This document shows positions 41,929-50,198 of a DNA stretch of 64,000 nucleotides, piece by piece; the first letter of the stretch is position 1; the number at the start of each line of letters is the position of its first letter. The stretch is from Georgenia thermotolerans (GTDB lineage Bacteria > Actinomycetota > Actinomycetes > Actinomycetales > Actinomycetaceae). The translations under genes and the position numbers were made by a program. Below the pieces are notes generated by a model. The model worked only from the letters and a program-made list of their open reading frames with translations. It did no database searches and had not been told where the DNA came from. The stretch spans positions 1 through 64,000 of the forward strand of contig NZ_VUKF01000012.1 in the NCBI RefSeq assembly GCF_009193185.1, given 5' to 3'.

Positions 41929-42318
41929 ATGCGCACGCTCGCTCGACGGGGCGCCGTGGTCGTGCTCCTGGCCGCGGTCGCCGGGTGCGCCGGCAAGGCG
42001 TCGCCGCCGCCGGACGTCGCCTACTACCAGCCGTACGAACGCGGCGGGATGGAGGCGCTGCTGACCGGGACGCTGGTGCGACACCACGGGTGCACCTACG
42101 TCGTGGACCACACCGGGCAGCGGTGGGTGCCGATGTTCCCCGACGTCGGGCTCGCCTGGCAGGGGGAGGACCTGCACGCCGACGGCCAGGCGTACCGCCT
42201 CGGCACGGAGGTGGAGCTGGGGGGCGGGGAGATGGAGCCCTACCCCCGCAGCCTGCCCCGCTGGTGCGACGCCGCCGCGCGGACCTGGCTGGTGGCCTGG
42301 ACCGGGTCCTCGACCTGA
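41929..42318 (+). CDS. Small lipoprotein of unknown function
   Basis: The 129-residue product has a signal peptide with lipobox VAGC and a short mature domain with two Cys (HHGCTYVVDH, RWCDAA) that may form a disulfide. The ATG is very close to GGGAGG, so start or leaderless expression is unsure. The 3' end overlaps the convergent acetyltransferase gene by 79 bases. No family is recognised. Confidence 0.7.
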   Translation: MRTLARRGAVVVLLAAVAGCAGKASPPPDVAYYQPYERGGMEALLTGTLVRHHGCTYVVDHTGQRWVPMFPDVGLAWQGEDLHADGQAYRLGTEVELGGGEMEPYPRSLPRWCDAAARTWLVAWTGSST

Positions 42319-42845
42319 GGCCCCGGACCTGCGTCCGCGGGCGTGAGGTCCCGGCGGAAGTGGAGCGCGGGCCGCTCCCCGTCGCCCACCGGCAAGCTCG
42401 GAGGGAGCCCGGGAACCGGGCGGAACCCGGCGCCGGCGAGGACCTTCTGCGACCCCGTGTTGTCCACCGTGGTGCTGGCGAGCAGGTGGGTCAGCCCCAG
42501 GCGGGCCGCGCGTCGCACCACCTCGGCGACGGCGCGGCGGGCGTGGCCGCGGCGGGTGTGCGCGGCGCCGATGCGGTACCCCAGCGTCGCACCGCCGGCG
42601 GCGAGGTCGACGAGGTTGACCCGGCCCACGATGTCTCCCGCGCCGTCGAGGACGAGCCAGAAGAGTGACGTCCCGGCCCGCTGCTCGGCGAGCAGGGCGG
42701 CGTGGCGGCCGGCGAAGTCGCGGAAGTACGCGTCGCCGCGGTCGGGCACCAGGGTGCGGAACCACTCCCGGTTCGCCAGCTCGAAGGCGAGGAGGGGAGC
42801 GGCGTGCTCCGGCGCCAGCCGGGCCAGGACCGTCGAGGCGCTCAC
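42240..42845 (-). CDS. GNAT acetyltransferase (RimJ/RimL type)
   Basis: The GTG at 42845 overlaps the stop of the upstream membrane protein gene by four bases (GTGA). The 201-residue protein has the GNAT fold: FWLVLDGAGDIVGRVNLVDL, the acetyl-CoA loop YRIGAAHTRRGHARRAVAEVV, and LLASTTVDNTGSQKVLAGAGFRPVPG. It probably acetylates an N-terminal or small-molecule amine. Its last ~25 residues lie antisense to the lipoprotein gene and may be a lineage-specific extension. Confidence 0.85.
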   Translation of the reverse strand: MSASTVLARLAPEHAAPLLAFELANREWFRTLVPDRGDAYFRDFAGRHAALLAEQRAGTSLFWLVLDGAGDIVGRVNLVDLAAGGATLGYRIGAAHTRRGHARRAVAEVVRRAARLGLTHLLASTTVDNTGSQKVLAGAGFRPVPGLPPSLPVGDGERPALHFRRDLTPADAGPGPQVEDPVQATSQVRAAASHQRGRLRG

Positions 42846-43543
42846 CGCACGCCCCGGGCGGTCGCCCGGCGCAGCACGACGGTCACCGCCGCCACCCACA
42901 CGAGCAGCGCGGGCAGCGAGACGTAGAGGAGGGCGGTCAGGGGAGGCGAGGGCACGAGGAACGCCGCTCCGGAGACGGGCAGCAGGACGGCCAGGCCGCC
43001 GCCCAGGTGGCGCAGCCAGGCCGGCAGCGTGCCCCGCCCGGCCAGACCGACGACGGCCACGAGCAGCCCGAGCGCGAGCAGCTTGGCGCTGTCCAGCCGG
43101 TTGATGAGGTCGAAGGCGGCGTCCGTGGCGGTCACCCGGCCGGCGTCCGCCTGCGCCACGAGGACCGCCATCGCCGCCGCCTGCACGAGCGAGAGCGCCG
43201 CGGCGGTCAGGCCCGCCGCGGTGACGGAGCGGCGCAACTGCCGGCCGGGCCGGCCGACGGCGAGGACCCAGCCCGCCAGGGCCAGGCCCGCGACGCCGTG
43301 GACGAGCCCCGACTGGAGCAGCGCCGCCCCACCGTGGGCGGCGAAGAAGGCGTGGACCTCCGCCGCGGGCGCGAAGGCCGCCGGTGAGGCGGGGGCGATG
43401 ACCAAGCCCACCAACCAGGCCGCGAGGTAGACGCCCGCGCTCGCGGTCATCGTCCCGCGCCACCGGGCGTGCGGGACCGCGCCCGGGACGCCGCTGGGAG
43501 ATGCCGAGGTCTGCGTCCGCCCCGCGCCGGCAAGAGGAGTCAT
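42842..43543 (-). CDS. Multi-pass membrane protein, unknown function
   Basis: AGGAAGG precedes the ATG at 43543. The 233-residue protein has about six hydrophobic helices (for example ASAGVYLAAWLVGLVIAP, LVHGVAGLALAGWVLAVG, TALLYVSLPALLVWVAAVTVV) with an Ala/Pro-rich N-terminus. The layout is like DUF4386-type proteins, but no decisive motif is visible. It is translationally coupled to the acetyltransferase gene. Confidence 0.7.
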   Translation of the reverse strand: MTPLAGAGRTQTSASPSGVPGAVPHARWRGTMTASAGVYLAAWLVGLVIAPASPAAFAPAAEVHAFFAAHGGAALLQSGLVHGVAGLALAGWVLAVGRPGRQLRRSVTAAGLTAAALSLVQAAAMAVLVAQADAGRVTATDAAFDLINRLDSAKLLALGLLVAVVGLAGRGTLPAWLRHLGGGLAVLLPVSGAAFLVPSPPLTALLYVSLPALLVWVAAVTVVLRRATARGVR

Positions 43544-43743
43544 CGACGGGCCTTCCTGGGAGCGCCGTCGTGACGCGGCCGGTGCCGCGAGGTGGGAGAC
43601 GGCGGGTCTCCGCGCGTCACGGTAGGCCGGGCGACGTCCCGGGCCCTCCTCCGCGAGGCGGACGGCCGGGCGCACCGGTACGCCGCAAGACGGAGACCCG
43701 ACCGCGTGCCCGTTCCTTGCCGGCGCCGTGCGGGTGCTCGCGT

Positions 43744-43761
43744 CCCCGGGTCGGCCCGGGG
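43744..43761 (-). terminator. Hairpin after the 93-aa protein gene
   Basis: CCCCGGG-TCGG-CCCGGGG is a perfect 7-bp stem with a 4-nt loop, ten bases beyond the stop at 43772. Confidence 0.65.
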
Positions 43762-43771
43762 CCGCCCGTCG

Positions 43772-44053
43772 TCAGGCGACTCGCAGGTCGCACGGGCGGA
43801 ACAGGGCCGACCCGCCGTCGTCGGTGGTCGCCCGCAGCACGACGACGCGCGCCGCCGGGGACCAGTGCTTGACCTTGTTGACGACCACGACCCGGCCGGG
43901 CAGGGACGCGGGGGAGGTGTGGCCGAAGGAGTTGCCGACGACGACGGCGACGGTGCCCACCGGCAGGTGGCGCAGGGCGGCGGTGACGTCGGTGTGGACC
44001 TCGTCGGGCCAGGTGGCGCCGACGGGGCGTGGGGTGTGGTCCAGGTGAGTCAC
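43772..44053 (-). CDS. Small protein of unknown function (93 aa)
   Basis: The GTG at 44053 has GGAGGT six bases upstream and is preferred to the longer in-frame ATG at 44128. The product has alternating beta/alpha character (GTVAVVVGNSFGHTSP, GRVVVVNKVKHW, ARVVVLRATTDDGG). No family is recognised. It lies downstream of the FMN reductase gene but a strong hairpin separates them. Confidence 0.55.
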   Translation of the reverse strand: MTHLDHTPRPVGATWPDEVHTDVTAALRHLPVGTVAVVVGNSFGHTSPASLPGRVVVVNKVKHWSPAARVVVLRATTDDGGSALFRPCDLRVA

Positions 44054-44080
44054 GAGGTGACCTCCGGGTGGGACTGTGCA

Positions 44081-44112
44081 GGCGGCGCGGCACCACGGGG
44101 TGCCGCGCCGCC
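44081..44112 (-). terminator. 14-bp perfect hairpin after the FMN reductase gene
   Basis: Perfect arms (44081-44094 and 44099-44112) with the loop ACGG lie 29 bases beyond the FMN reductase stop and 28 bases before the next gene's start. Confidence 0.75.
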
Positions 44113-44141
44113 GGCGGGGACGGGCCATCGGCCCGGGTGGG

Positions 44142-44729
44142 TCAGGCGTTGGCGCCGACGGGGGAGAACTGGCCGGCGCGGACGGCCTCCATGGCCTTGG
44201 TCCAGACGACCAGCTGGTCGAGCATCGGCTCGACGGAGGCGGCGGCCGGCTCGGTCGGGGTGAAGATCGAGAAGTTCTCGAAGTCCGTGAACAGGGACAT
44301 GAGGACGGCGTTGCGCACGTGCGCCACCTGCTGCTCGGAGAGGATGCCGCGCAGGTGCTCGACGGCGCGGGCGCCGCCGGCGGAGCCGTAGGAGACGAAC
44401 CCGGCGGCCTTGTTGTTGACCTCGGAGGCGAGGTAGTCCAGGGCGTTCTTCAGGGCGCCGGTGATGGAGTGGTTGTACTCGGAGACGACGAAGACGTAGC
44501 CGTCGAACTCGGCCATCTTGGCGGCCCAGGCCTGGCCCTCGGCGGACTGGGCGGGGCCCCACGACGGCGGCGTGGGCTCGGCCCAGATCGGCAGGTCGAA
44601 GTCGGCGATGTCGACGACCTCGAACTCGGCGTCGGAGCGCTGGTCGGCGATGGACTTCACCCAGCTGGCGACGTTGAGGCTCTGGCGACCTGGGCGGACG
44701 CTGCCGGTGACGATGGCGATCTTCGTCAT
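44142..44729 (-). CDS. NADPH-dependent FMN reductase / NAD(P)H oxidoreductase
   Basis: GGGAGA precedes the ATG. The 195-residue flavodoxin-like protein has the FMN phosphate loop IVTGSVRPGRQSLNVASWV and the typical EYNHSITGALKNALDYL and GFVSYGSAGGARAVEHLR segments of SsuE/chromate-reductase-type enzymes. It reduces flavins, quinones or metals with NAD(P)H. It is divergent from the ArsR-SRPBCC gene; the operator at 44934 lies close to that gene and about 200 bases from this one. Confidence 0.9.
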   Translation of the reverse strand: MTKIAIVTGSVRPGRQSLNVASWVKSIADQRSDAEFEVVDIADFDLPIWAEPTPPSWGPAQSAEGQAWAAKMAEFDGYVFVVSEYNHSITGALKNALDYLASEVNNKAAGFVSYGSAGGARAVEHLRGILSEQQVAHVRNAVLMSLFTDFENFSIFTPTEPAAASVEPMLDQLVVWTKAMEAVRAGQFSPVGANA

Positions 44730-44928
44730 GACTCTCCCATGTTGTGCATCTCGAACGGGCTCGTGCCCGTCGCTCTATGAGAATGCATGAAAGTTCAATC
44801 AGATTCCAGCCGGTGCTGTGGCGTCAGTCACGGCGGCCACCAGCGGCGCTCCGCCGTCCAGGGTCGAGGGCCCCTGGCCGCGACGGCGTCCGGAGCCGAG
44901 CGGCCAGCCGGCTATCGAACGAGAGCCG

Positions 44929-44956
44929 TTGACATGTGACCAAAAGGTCACATAAT
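44929..44956 (+). promoter_or_regulatory. Promoter of arsR-SRPBCC with internal operator
   Basis: A consensus TTGACA at 44929-44934 and CATAAT at 44951-44956 are 16 bases apart. Between and across them lies ATGTGACCAAAAGGTCACAT (44934-44953), an inverted repeat with perfect 8-bp arms. The predicted start of transcription coincides with the GTG at 44963. Confidence 0.85.
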
Positions 44957-44962
44957 GGAGGG

Positions 44963-45715
44963 GTGGACGCGGTGTTCAAGGCGCTCGCCGACCCCACGCG
45001 TCGGCAGCTCCTCGACGAGCTCTTCCGTCAGGACGGGCAGTCCATGAGCGCGCTCGAGAGGCGCTTCGACATGAGTCGCTTCGGGGTGGCCAAGCACCTC
45101 AAGCAGCTGGAGGAGGCCGGCCTCGTCGTCGTCCGGCGGCGCGGCCGGGAGAAGCTCCACTTCCTCAACCCGGTTCCCATCCGCCTCATCCACGACCGGT
45201 GGGTGAGCAAGTACGCCGAGCCCTGGGCCGCGGCGCTCAGCGGGCTCAAGACCACCCTGGAGACTCCGATGGAGAAGGTCTTCGAGATCTACATCCGCAC
45301 CACCGCCGAGCGCCTGTGGGAGGCGATCACCGACCCCGAGATCCGCGCCAAGTACAACTTCGGCGCCCGGGTGGAGTCCGACTGGCAGGTCGGCTCCCCG
45401 CTCACGATGGCCAGCCCCAAGGCCGACGGGCCCCTCGGCGACGGCGAGGTCCTCGAGATCGACCCGCCCCGCCGGCTGGTCCACACCCTGCGCGCGCTGT
45501 GGGGCGAGGACGTCAAGGAGGAGGGCTTCTCTCGCGTCACCTGGGAGATCGAGCAGGTGGCGGACTCCTGCCGGCTGACCGTCACCCACGACCAGCTGCG
45601 CGAGGGCGCCAACGAGCAGCTCTACGGCGGCTGGCCGATGATCCTGTCGGGGCTGAAGACCTGGCTGGAGACCGGCCAGGTGCTCACCACCCCCGGGTCG
45701 CTCATGTACGCCTGA
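44963..45715 (+). CDS. ArsR-type HTH fused to an SRPBCC (AHSA1-like) domain
   Basis: The GTG at 44963 lies six bases after the -10 box and gives the typical ArsR start DAVFKALADPTRRQLLDELF; the longer frame from 44936 would run through the operator. Residues 1-85 form the winged helix (MSALERRFDMSRFGVAKHLKQLEEAGLV) and residues 105-245 an SRPBCC ligand pocket (KVFEIYIRTTAERLWEAITDP, then GEVLEIDPPRRLVHTL and GGWPMILSGLKTWLETG). One-component regulators of this fusion type bind a hydrophobic ligand. It probably represses itself through the dyad between -35 and -10. Confidence 0.88.
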   Translation: MDAVFKALADPTRRQLLDELFRQDGQSMSALERRFDMSRFGVAKHLKQLEEAGLVVVRRRGREKLHFLNPVPIRLIHDRWVSKYAEPWAAALSGLKTTLETPMEKVFEIYIRTTAERLWEAITDPEIRAKYNFGARVESDWQVGSPLTMASPKADGPLGDGEVLEIDPPRRLVHTLRALWGEDVKEEGFSRVTWEIEQVADSCRLTVTHDQLREGANEQLYGGWPMILSGLKTWLETGQVLTTPGSLMYA

Positions 45716-45748
45716 GCGGCTCCCGACCGGCACCCGCGGGAGGTCGGC

Positions 45749-46630
45749 ATGGAGCCCCTGATCGACACGCACGTGCACGTGTGGGACCTCACCGGCGGCC
45801 CGTACGGCGTCACCTATCCCTGGCTCACCCCGGACTTCGGCGCGCTGCACGCCACGCACACCCTCGACCAGGTCCTCCCAGACATGGCCGGCCTGGGCGT
45901 CACCGGGATGGTGCTCGTCCAGGCCAGCGACAGCCTCGCCGAGACCGACGAGCTGCTCCGCGTGGCCGCGACCTCGCCGCTGCCGACGGCGGTGGTCGGA
46001 TGGCTGCCGCTGGCCGACGCGGCCGCCGCCGAGCGCGAGCTCGCGCGGCGGCCGGACCCCCGCCTCGTCGGCGCCCGCCACCTCATCCACGACGAGCCCG
46101 ACCCGCGCTGGATGCTCGAGCCGCCCGTCGCCGTCGGCATGGCCATGCTCGAGAGGCACGGCCTCGTCTTCGACGCCGTGGCGGAGCGGCCCGACCTGCT
46201 CACCCAGGTCCCGCAGGTGGCGCGGCGCCATCCCCGCCTGACGATCGTCGTCGACCACCTCGGCAAGCCGCCGGTCACCGCACCGTGGCGCAGCGAGGCG
46301 GCGGACGAGTGGCGCCGCAACGTCGCCGACGCCGCCGGCTGGCCCAACATCTACGGCAAGGTCTCCGGGCTCGGCACCATCTCCCGCGGGCCCTGGCACG
46401 TCAGCCAGTGGCGGCCGTACCTCGAGCACGCGCTGGAGGCGGTCGGCGCGGAGCGCCTCATGCTCGGCAGCGACTGGCCGGTGTGTACCCAGAACGGCGA
46501 CTACCCCTCGGTCATGGGGGCCCTCCTCGAGCTGCTCGAGGAGCTCTCGCCCGCCGAGCGGCAGGCGATCCGGGCCGGGACGGCCGCCCGCGTCTACGGC
46601 GTCGGCGACGGCGCGGCCCGCTCGCCGTAA
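45749..46630 (+). CDS. L-fuconolactonase-type amidohydrolase
   Basis: GGGAGG lies before the ATG at 45749. The 293-residue TIM-barrel protein has the metal motif IDTHVHVWD at the N-terminus, VDHLGKPP in the middle, and MLGSDWPVC near the end, as in COG3618 lactonases for L-fucono- or L-rhamnono-lactone. It would open the sugar lactone formed by the aldo-keto reductase encoded at 49256. It is the first gene of a six-gene catabolic operon, 33 bases after the ArsR-SRPBCC gene. Confidence 0.88.
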   Translation: MEPLIDTHVHVWDLTGGPYGVTYPWLTPDFGALHATHTLDQVLPDMAGLGVTGMVLVQASDSLAETDELLRVAATSPLPTAVVGWLPLADAAAAERELARRPDPRLVGARHLIHDEPDPRWMLEPPVAVGMAMLERHGLVFDAVAERPDLLTQVPQVARRHPRLTIVVDHLGKPPVTAPWRSEAADEWRRNVADAAGWPNIYGKVSGLGTISRGPWHVSQWRPYLEHALEAVGAERLMLGSDWPVCTQNGDYPSVMGALLELLEELSPAERQAIRAGTAARVYGVGDGAARSP

Positions 46631-46732
46631 CGGCCGCGCCCCCGGCGTCGCGGCGCCACCCGCGGCCTTCCCCGGCGCGCCGTCGTCCGCGGAGGCGCAT
46701 CATGGGGTCAGCCCTCGAGGAAGGGGCGGGCG

Positions 46733-48040
46733 ATGACGACGGTCACGGCGCTCGAGGTCCACGACGTCCGCTTCCCCACGTCCCGGGAGCTGGCCGGCTC
46801 GGACGCGATGAACCCCGCCCCGGACTACTCCGCGGCCTACACCGTGCTGCGCACCGACGGCGAGCCGGAGGCCGGCTACGCCCTGGTGTTCACCACCGGC
46901 CGGGGCACCGACGTCCAGTGCGCGGCCGTCGCGGCGCTGGCGCCGTACGTCGTCGGGCGCGACGTCGCCGAGCTGTGCGCGGACCTCGGCGGCCTCTACC
47001 GGCGCCTCACCGGCGACCCCCAGCTGCGCTGGCTCGGGCCGGAGAAGGGCGTCATGCACATGGCCATCGGCGCGGTCGTCAACGCGACCTGGGACCTCGC
47101 CGCCCGCCGCGCCGGCAAGCCCCTGTGGCGCTTCATCGCCGACCTGAGCCCCCGGCAGCTCGTCGACTGCGTGGACTGGCGCTACCTCTCCGACGCCCTG
47201 ACCCCCGACGACGCCCTGGAGCTGCTCGAGCGGGCCGAGCCGGGCCGGGCGGCGCGGGCCGCGGAGCTCGAGCGCGTGGGCTACCCGGCGTACACGACGT
47301 CCCCTGGCTGGCTGGGCTACTCCGACGAGAAGCTGGTCCGGCTGTGCGGCGAGGCGGTCGCCGAAGGCTACCGCCTCATCAAGCTCAAGGTCGGGCGCTC
47401 GGTGGACGACGACGTGCGCCGGCTCGGGCTGGCCCGCGGCGCCGTCGGGCCCGAGGTGCGCATCGCCGTCGACGCCAACCAGCGCTGGGACGTGGGCGAG
47501 GCCGTGCCGTGGATCGAGGCCCTCGCGCCGTTCGACCTGGCCTGGGTCGAGGAACCCACCAGCCCCGACGACGTCCTGGGGCACGCCGCCATCCGCCGGC
47601 GCGTCACCGTGCCGGTCTCCACCGGCGAGCACACCCCCAACCGGGTCGTCTTCAAGCAGCTGCTGCAGGCCGGGGCGGTGGACCTCATCCAGGTCGACGC
47701 CGTCCGGGTCGGCGGGGTCAACGAGAACCTGGCCATCCTCCTCCTCGCGCTCCGCTTCGGGGTGCCGGTGTACCCGCACGCCGGCGGGGTGGGGCTGTGC
47801 GAGCTCGTGCAGCACCTGGCCATGGCCGACTACGTGGCCATCTCCGGGCTGATGGAGGACCGGGCGATCGAGTTCGTCGACCACCTCCACGAGAACTTCG
47901 TCGCCCCCGCCGTCGTCGCGCACGGCCGGTACCGCGCGCCGCACGCGGCGGGGATGAGCGCGGAGATGAAACCGGCGTCGGTGGCCGCCCACACCTTCCG
48001 CGGGGTCGCGGTGGCCCCCGCGCCCGGGGAGCTGAGATGA
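46733..48040 (+). CDS. L-fuconate dehydratase (enolase superfamily)
   Basis: GAGGAAGGGG precedes the ATG. The 435-residue protein has the mandelate-racemase-type active site in family order: K217 and K219 in IKLKVG, metal ligands D247 (VDANQRWD), E273 ([10 protein letters not shown]) and E299 (STGEHTPN), and H349 in YPHAGGVG. Length, spacing and the [20 protein letters not shown] segment match characterised L-fuconate dehydratases. It makes 2-keto-3-deoxy-L-fuconate. The stop overlaps the next start (ATGA). Confidence 0.92.
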   Translation: MTTVTALEVHDVRFPTSRELAGSDAMNPAPDYSAAYTVLRTDGEPEAGYALVFTTGRGTDVQCAAVAALAPYVVGRDVAELCADLGGLYRRLTGDPQLRWLGPEKGVMHMAIGAVVNATWDLAARRAGKPLWRFIADLSPRQLVDCVDWRYLSDALTPDDALELLERAEPGRAARAAELERVGYPAYTTSPGWLGYSDEKLVRLCGEAVAEGYRLIKLKVGRSVDDDVRRLGLARGAVGPEVRIAVDANQRWDVGEAVPWIEALAPFDLAWVEEPTSPDDVLGHAAIRRRVTVPVSTGEHTPNRVVFKQLLQAGAVDLIQVDAVRVGGVNENLAILLLALRFGVPVYPHAGGVGLCELVQHLAMADYVAISGLMEDRAIEFVDHLHENFVAPAVVAHGRYRAPHAAGMSAEMKPASVAAHTFRGVAVAPAPGELR

Positions 48041-48816
48041 GCGAGTTCGAGGGGCTGCGGGCCCTGGTCACCGGCGGGGCGTCCGGCATCGGGCTGGCGA
48101 CGGCGCGGCTGCTCGCCGCCCGGGGGGCCGCCGTCGCCGTCCTCGACCTGCCGCGCGCGCTCGCGGACGTGCCGGCGCCGCTGCTCGCCGTCGCCGGGGA
48201 CGTCACCGACGACGCCACCGTGCGAGCCGGGGTGGCCGAGGCCGCGGACCGCCTGGGCGGGCTGGACGTCCTGGTCAACTGCGCCGGCATCGGCGCCCAG
48301 GGCACCGTGGAGGACAACGACGACGCCGAGTGGGCGCGGGTGCTCGACGTCAACGTCGTCGGCATGGCCCGGGTGACCCGCGCGGCCCTGCCGCACCTGC
48401 GCCGGTCGGCCAGCGCCGCCGTCGTCAACGTCTGCTCGATCGCGGCGACGGCGGGGCTGCCCGAGCGGGCGCTGTACTCGGCGTCGAAGGGCGCGGTCTA
48501 CTCCCTCACCCTGGCCATGGCCGCGGACCACCTCCGCGAGGGCATCCGGGTCAGCTGCGTCAACCCGGGCACGGCGGACACCCCGTGGATCGGCCGCCTC
48601 CTCGCCAGGGCGGCGGACCCCGCCGCCGAGCGGGCCGCCCTCGACGCCCGCCAGCCGCACGGCCGGCTGGTCAGCGCCGACGAGGTCGCCGGGGCGATCG
48701 CCTACCTCGCCTCGCCCACGTCCGGCTCGACCACCGGGACCGCGCTCGCCGTCGACGGCGGCATGCAGGGCCTGCGCCTGCGCGCCCCGGCTCACAGCGA
48801 GGAGGAGCGGGCCTGA
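48037..48816 (+). CDS. SDR dehydrogenase (2-keto-3-deoxy-L-fuconate dehydrogenase type)
   Basis: The 259-residue short-chain dehydrogenase has [23 protein letters not shown], the catalytic Ser in [15 protein letters not shown] and [11 protein letters not shown]. In this operon the expected reaction is oxidation of 2-keto-3-deoxy-L-fuconate at C4 to the 2,4-diketo acid. Its ATG overlaps the dehydratase stop by four bases, indicating translational coupling. Confidence 0.88.
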   Translation: MSEFEGLRALVTGGASGIGLATARLLAARGAAVAVLDLPRALADVPAPLLAVAGDVTDDATVRAGVAEAADRLGGLDVLVNCAGIGAQGTVEDNDDAEWARVLDVNVVGMARVTRAALPHLRRSASAAVVNVCSIAATAGLPERALYSASKGAVYSLTLAMAADHLREGIRVSCVNPGTADTPWIGRLLARAADPAAERAALDARQPHGRLVSADEVAGAIAYLASPTSGSTTGTALAVDGGMQGLRLRAPAHSEEERA

Positions 48817-48844
48817 GGAGGGCGCGCCGTCGGCACACTCAACG

Positions 48845-48886
48845 AGGTCGAGGTTCTGGTTGTGAGGACAGCCAGAACTCCGACCT
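48845..48886 (+). other. Long hairpin inside the fucose operon
   Basis: In the 119-base gap between the SDR and mutarotase genes, GTTCTGGTTGT (48853-48863) pairs with ACAGCCAGAAC (48868-48878) over a GAGG loop, and AGGTCG (48845-48850) pairs with CGACCT (48881-48886). The RNA would form a 19-position stem with two G-U pairs and one mismatch. It has no T-tract; mRNA processing, attenuation or an operator are possible roles. Confidence 0.65.
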
Positions 48887-48935
48887 GACGGACGGCACGG
48901 CGGGAAGGAAGACGCGGCGGGAAGGAGGGCTACGG

Positions 48936-49259
48936 ATGCGGGTCGCAGTGCACGTGCGGCTGCGCGCCGGCCGGGAGGCGGACTACGACGCCGCGCACCG
49001 GGAGGTGCCCGCGGAGCTGATCGCCGCCATCCGGGACGCGGGCGTGACCGGGTGGCAGATCTGGCGCAGCGGCCGGGACGTCTTCCAGGTCATCGACTGC
49101 GAGGACTACGCCCGGCTGCTCGCCGCGCTCGAGCACCTGCCCGTCAACGTCGCGTGGCAGGAGCGCATGGCCACGCTGCAGGAGGTCACCCACGACTACT
49201 CGGCGGCGGGGGCCGCTGCGACGGTGCCGCAGGTGTGGGACCTGGGGGCGCTGCCGTGA
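48936..49259 (+). CDS. L-rhamnose/L-fucose mutarotase (RhaM-like)
   Basis: GAAGGAGGG lies before the ATG. The 107-residue protein is a ferredoxin-like RhaM/COG3254 domain: RVAVHVRLRAGREADYDAAH, with H27 in the position of the catalytic His, then GVTGWQIWRSGRDVFQVIDCED and VNVAWQERM. It interconverts anomers of a 6-deoxyhexose so that the dehydrogenase receives the right form. Confidence 0.87.
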   Translation: MRVAVHVRLRAGREADYDAAHREVPAELIAAIRDAGVTGWQIWRSGRDVFQVIDCEDYARLLAALEHLPVNVAWQERMATLQEVTHDYSAAGAAATVPQVWDLGALP

Positions 49260-50185
49260 GGTGCGTCATCGGGTGCGCGGCGCTGGGCGGGCTGTACGCG
49301 CCGGTGAGCGAGGCCGCGGCCCACGAGGCCCTGCAGGCGGCCTGGGACCTGGGCTTCCGCGACTTCGACACCGCCCCGCACTACGGCGTGGGCCAGTCCG
49401 AGGAGTACCTCGGCAGCTTCCTGGCCGGCAGGCCGCGCGACAGCTTCACCCTCTCCACCAAGGTCGGCCGCCTCCTCGTCGACGACCCCGGCGCCGTCGA
49501 CGGGACCGACGAGTTCTACGGCACCCCCAAGCGGTCACGGGTGCGCGACTACTCCGCCGAGGGGGTGCGCCGCTCGCTGGAGCAGTCGCTGGGGCGGCTG
49601 AGGCTGGACCGGGTCGACGTCCTGTACGTCCACGACCCCGAGGACCATCTGGAGCAGGCGCTGGGCGAGGCGGCCCCCGAGCTGGCGCGGCTGCGCGCGG
49701 AGGGCGTCATCACCGGCTACGGGGTGGGCACCAACTTCGCCGACGTGGCCCTTGCCTTCCTGCGCGAGACCGACGCGGACCGCTTCATGATCGCCGGCCG
49801 GTACTCCCTGCTCGACCGGCGGGCCGAGCGCACGCTCCTGCCCGCCTGCGCGGACAAGGGCGTCCGGCTCGTGGTGGCCGGGGTGCTCAACTCCGGCCTG
49901 CTCGCCGACCCGCGCCCGGGCGCCCCGTTCGACTACGCGCCCGCGCCGGACTGGCTGGTCGCGGCGGCGCGGCGGATGCAGGCGGTGTGCGAGGCCCACG
50001 GCGTGCCGCTGCGGGCGGCCGCGCTGCAGTTCCCCACCCGCCACCCTGCGGTCGCTGCGGTGGTCTCCGGCGCCGGCACGGCCGAGCAGGTCCACGACGT
50101 CCGCGCCCAGCTCGACGTCGAGATCCCCGCGGAGCTGTGGGCCGAGCTCGACGCCGTCCTGCCCGACCAGGACCGGCTGCCCTAG
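49256..50185 (+). CDS. Aldo-keto reductase (L-fucose/D-threo-aldose dehydrogenase type)
   Basis: The GTG at 49256 overlaps the mutarotase stop (GTGA). The 309-residue protein is an aldo-keto reductase with DTAPHYGVGQSEEYLG (catalytic Tyr), STKVGRLL (Lys), YVHDPEDH (His) and a C-terminal cofactor region. It resembles the D-threo-aldose 1-dehydrogenase/pyridoxal reductase group, which oxidises L-fucose to L-fucono-1,5-lactone. In the pathway it is the first enzyme although its gene is fifth. Confidence 0.85.
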   Translation: MRCVIGCAALGGLYAPVSEAAAHEALQAAWDLGFRDFDTAPHYGVGQSEEYLGSFLAGRPRDSFTLSTKVGRLLVDDPGAVDGTDEFYGTPKRSRVRDYSAEGVRRSLEQSLGRLRLDRVDVLYVHDPEDHLEQALGEAAPELARLRAEGVITGYGVGTNFADVALAFLRETDADRFMIAGRYSLLDRRAERTLLPACADKGVRLVVAGVLNSGLLADPRPGAPFDYAPAPDWLVAAARRMQAVCEAHGVPLRAAALQFPTRHPAVAAVVSGAGTAEQVHDVRAQLDVEIPAELWAELDAVLPDQDRLP

Positions 50186-50198
50186 GAGGGACGTGGTC

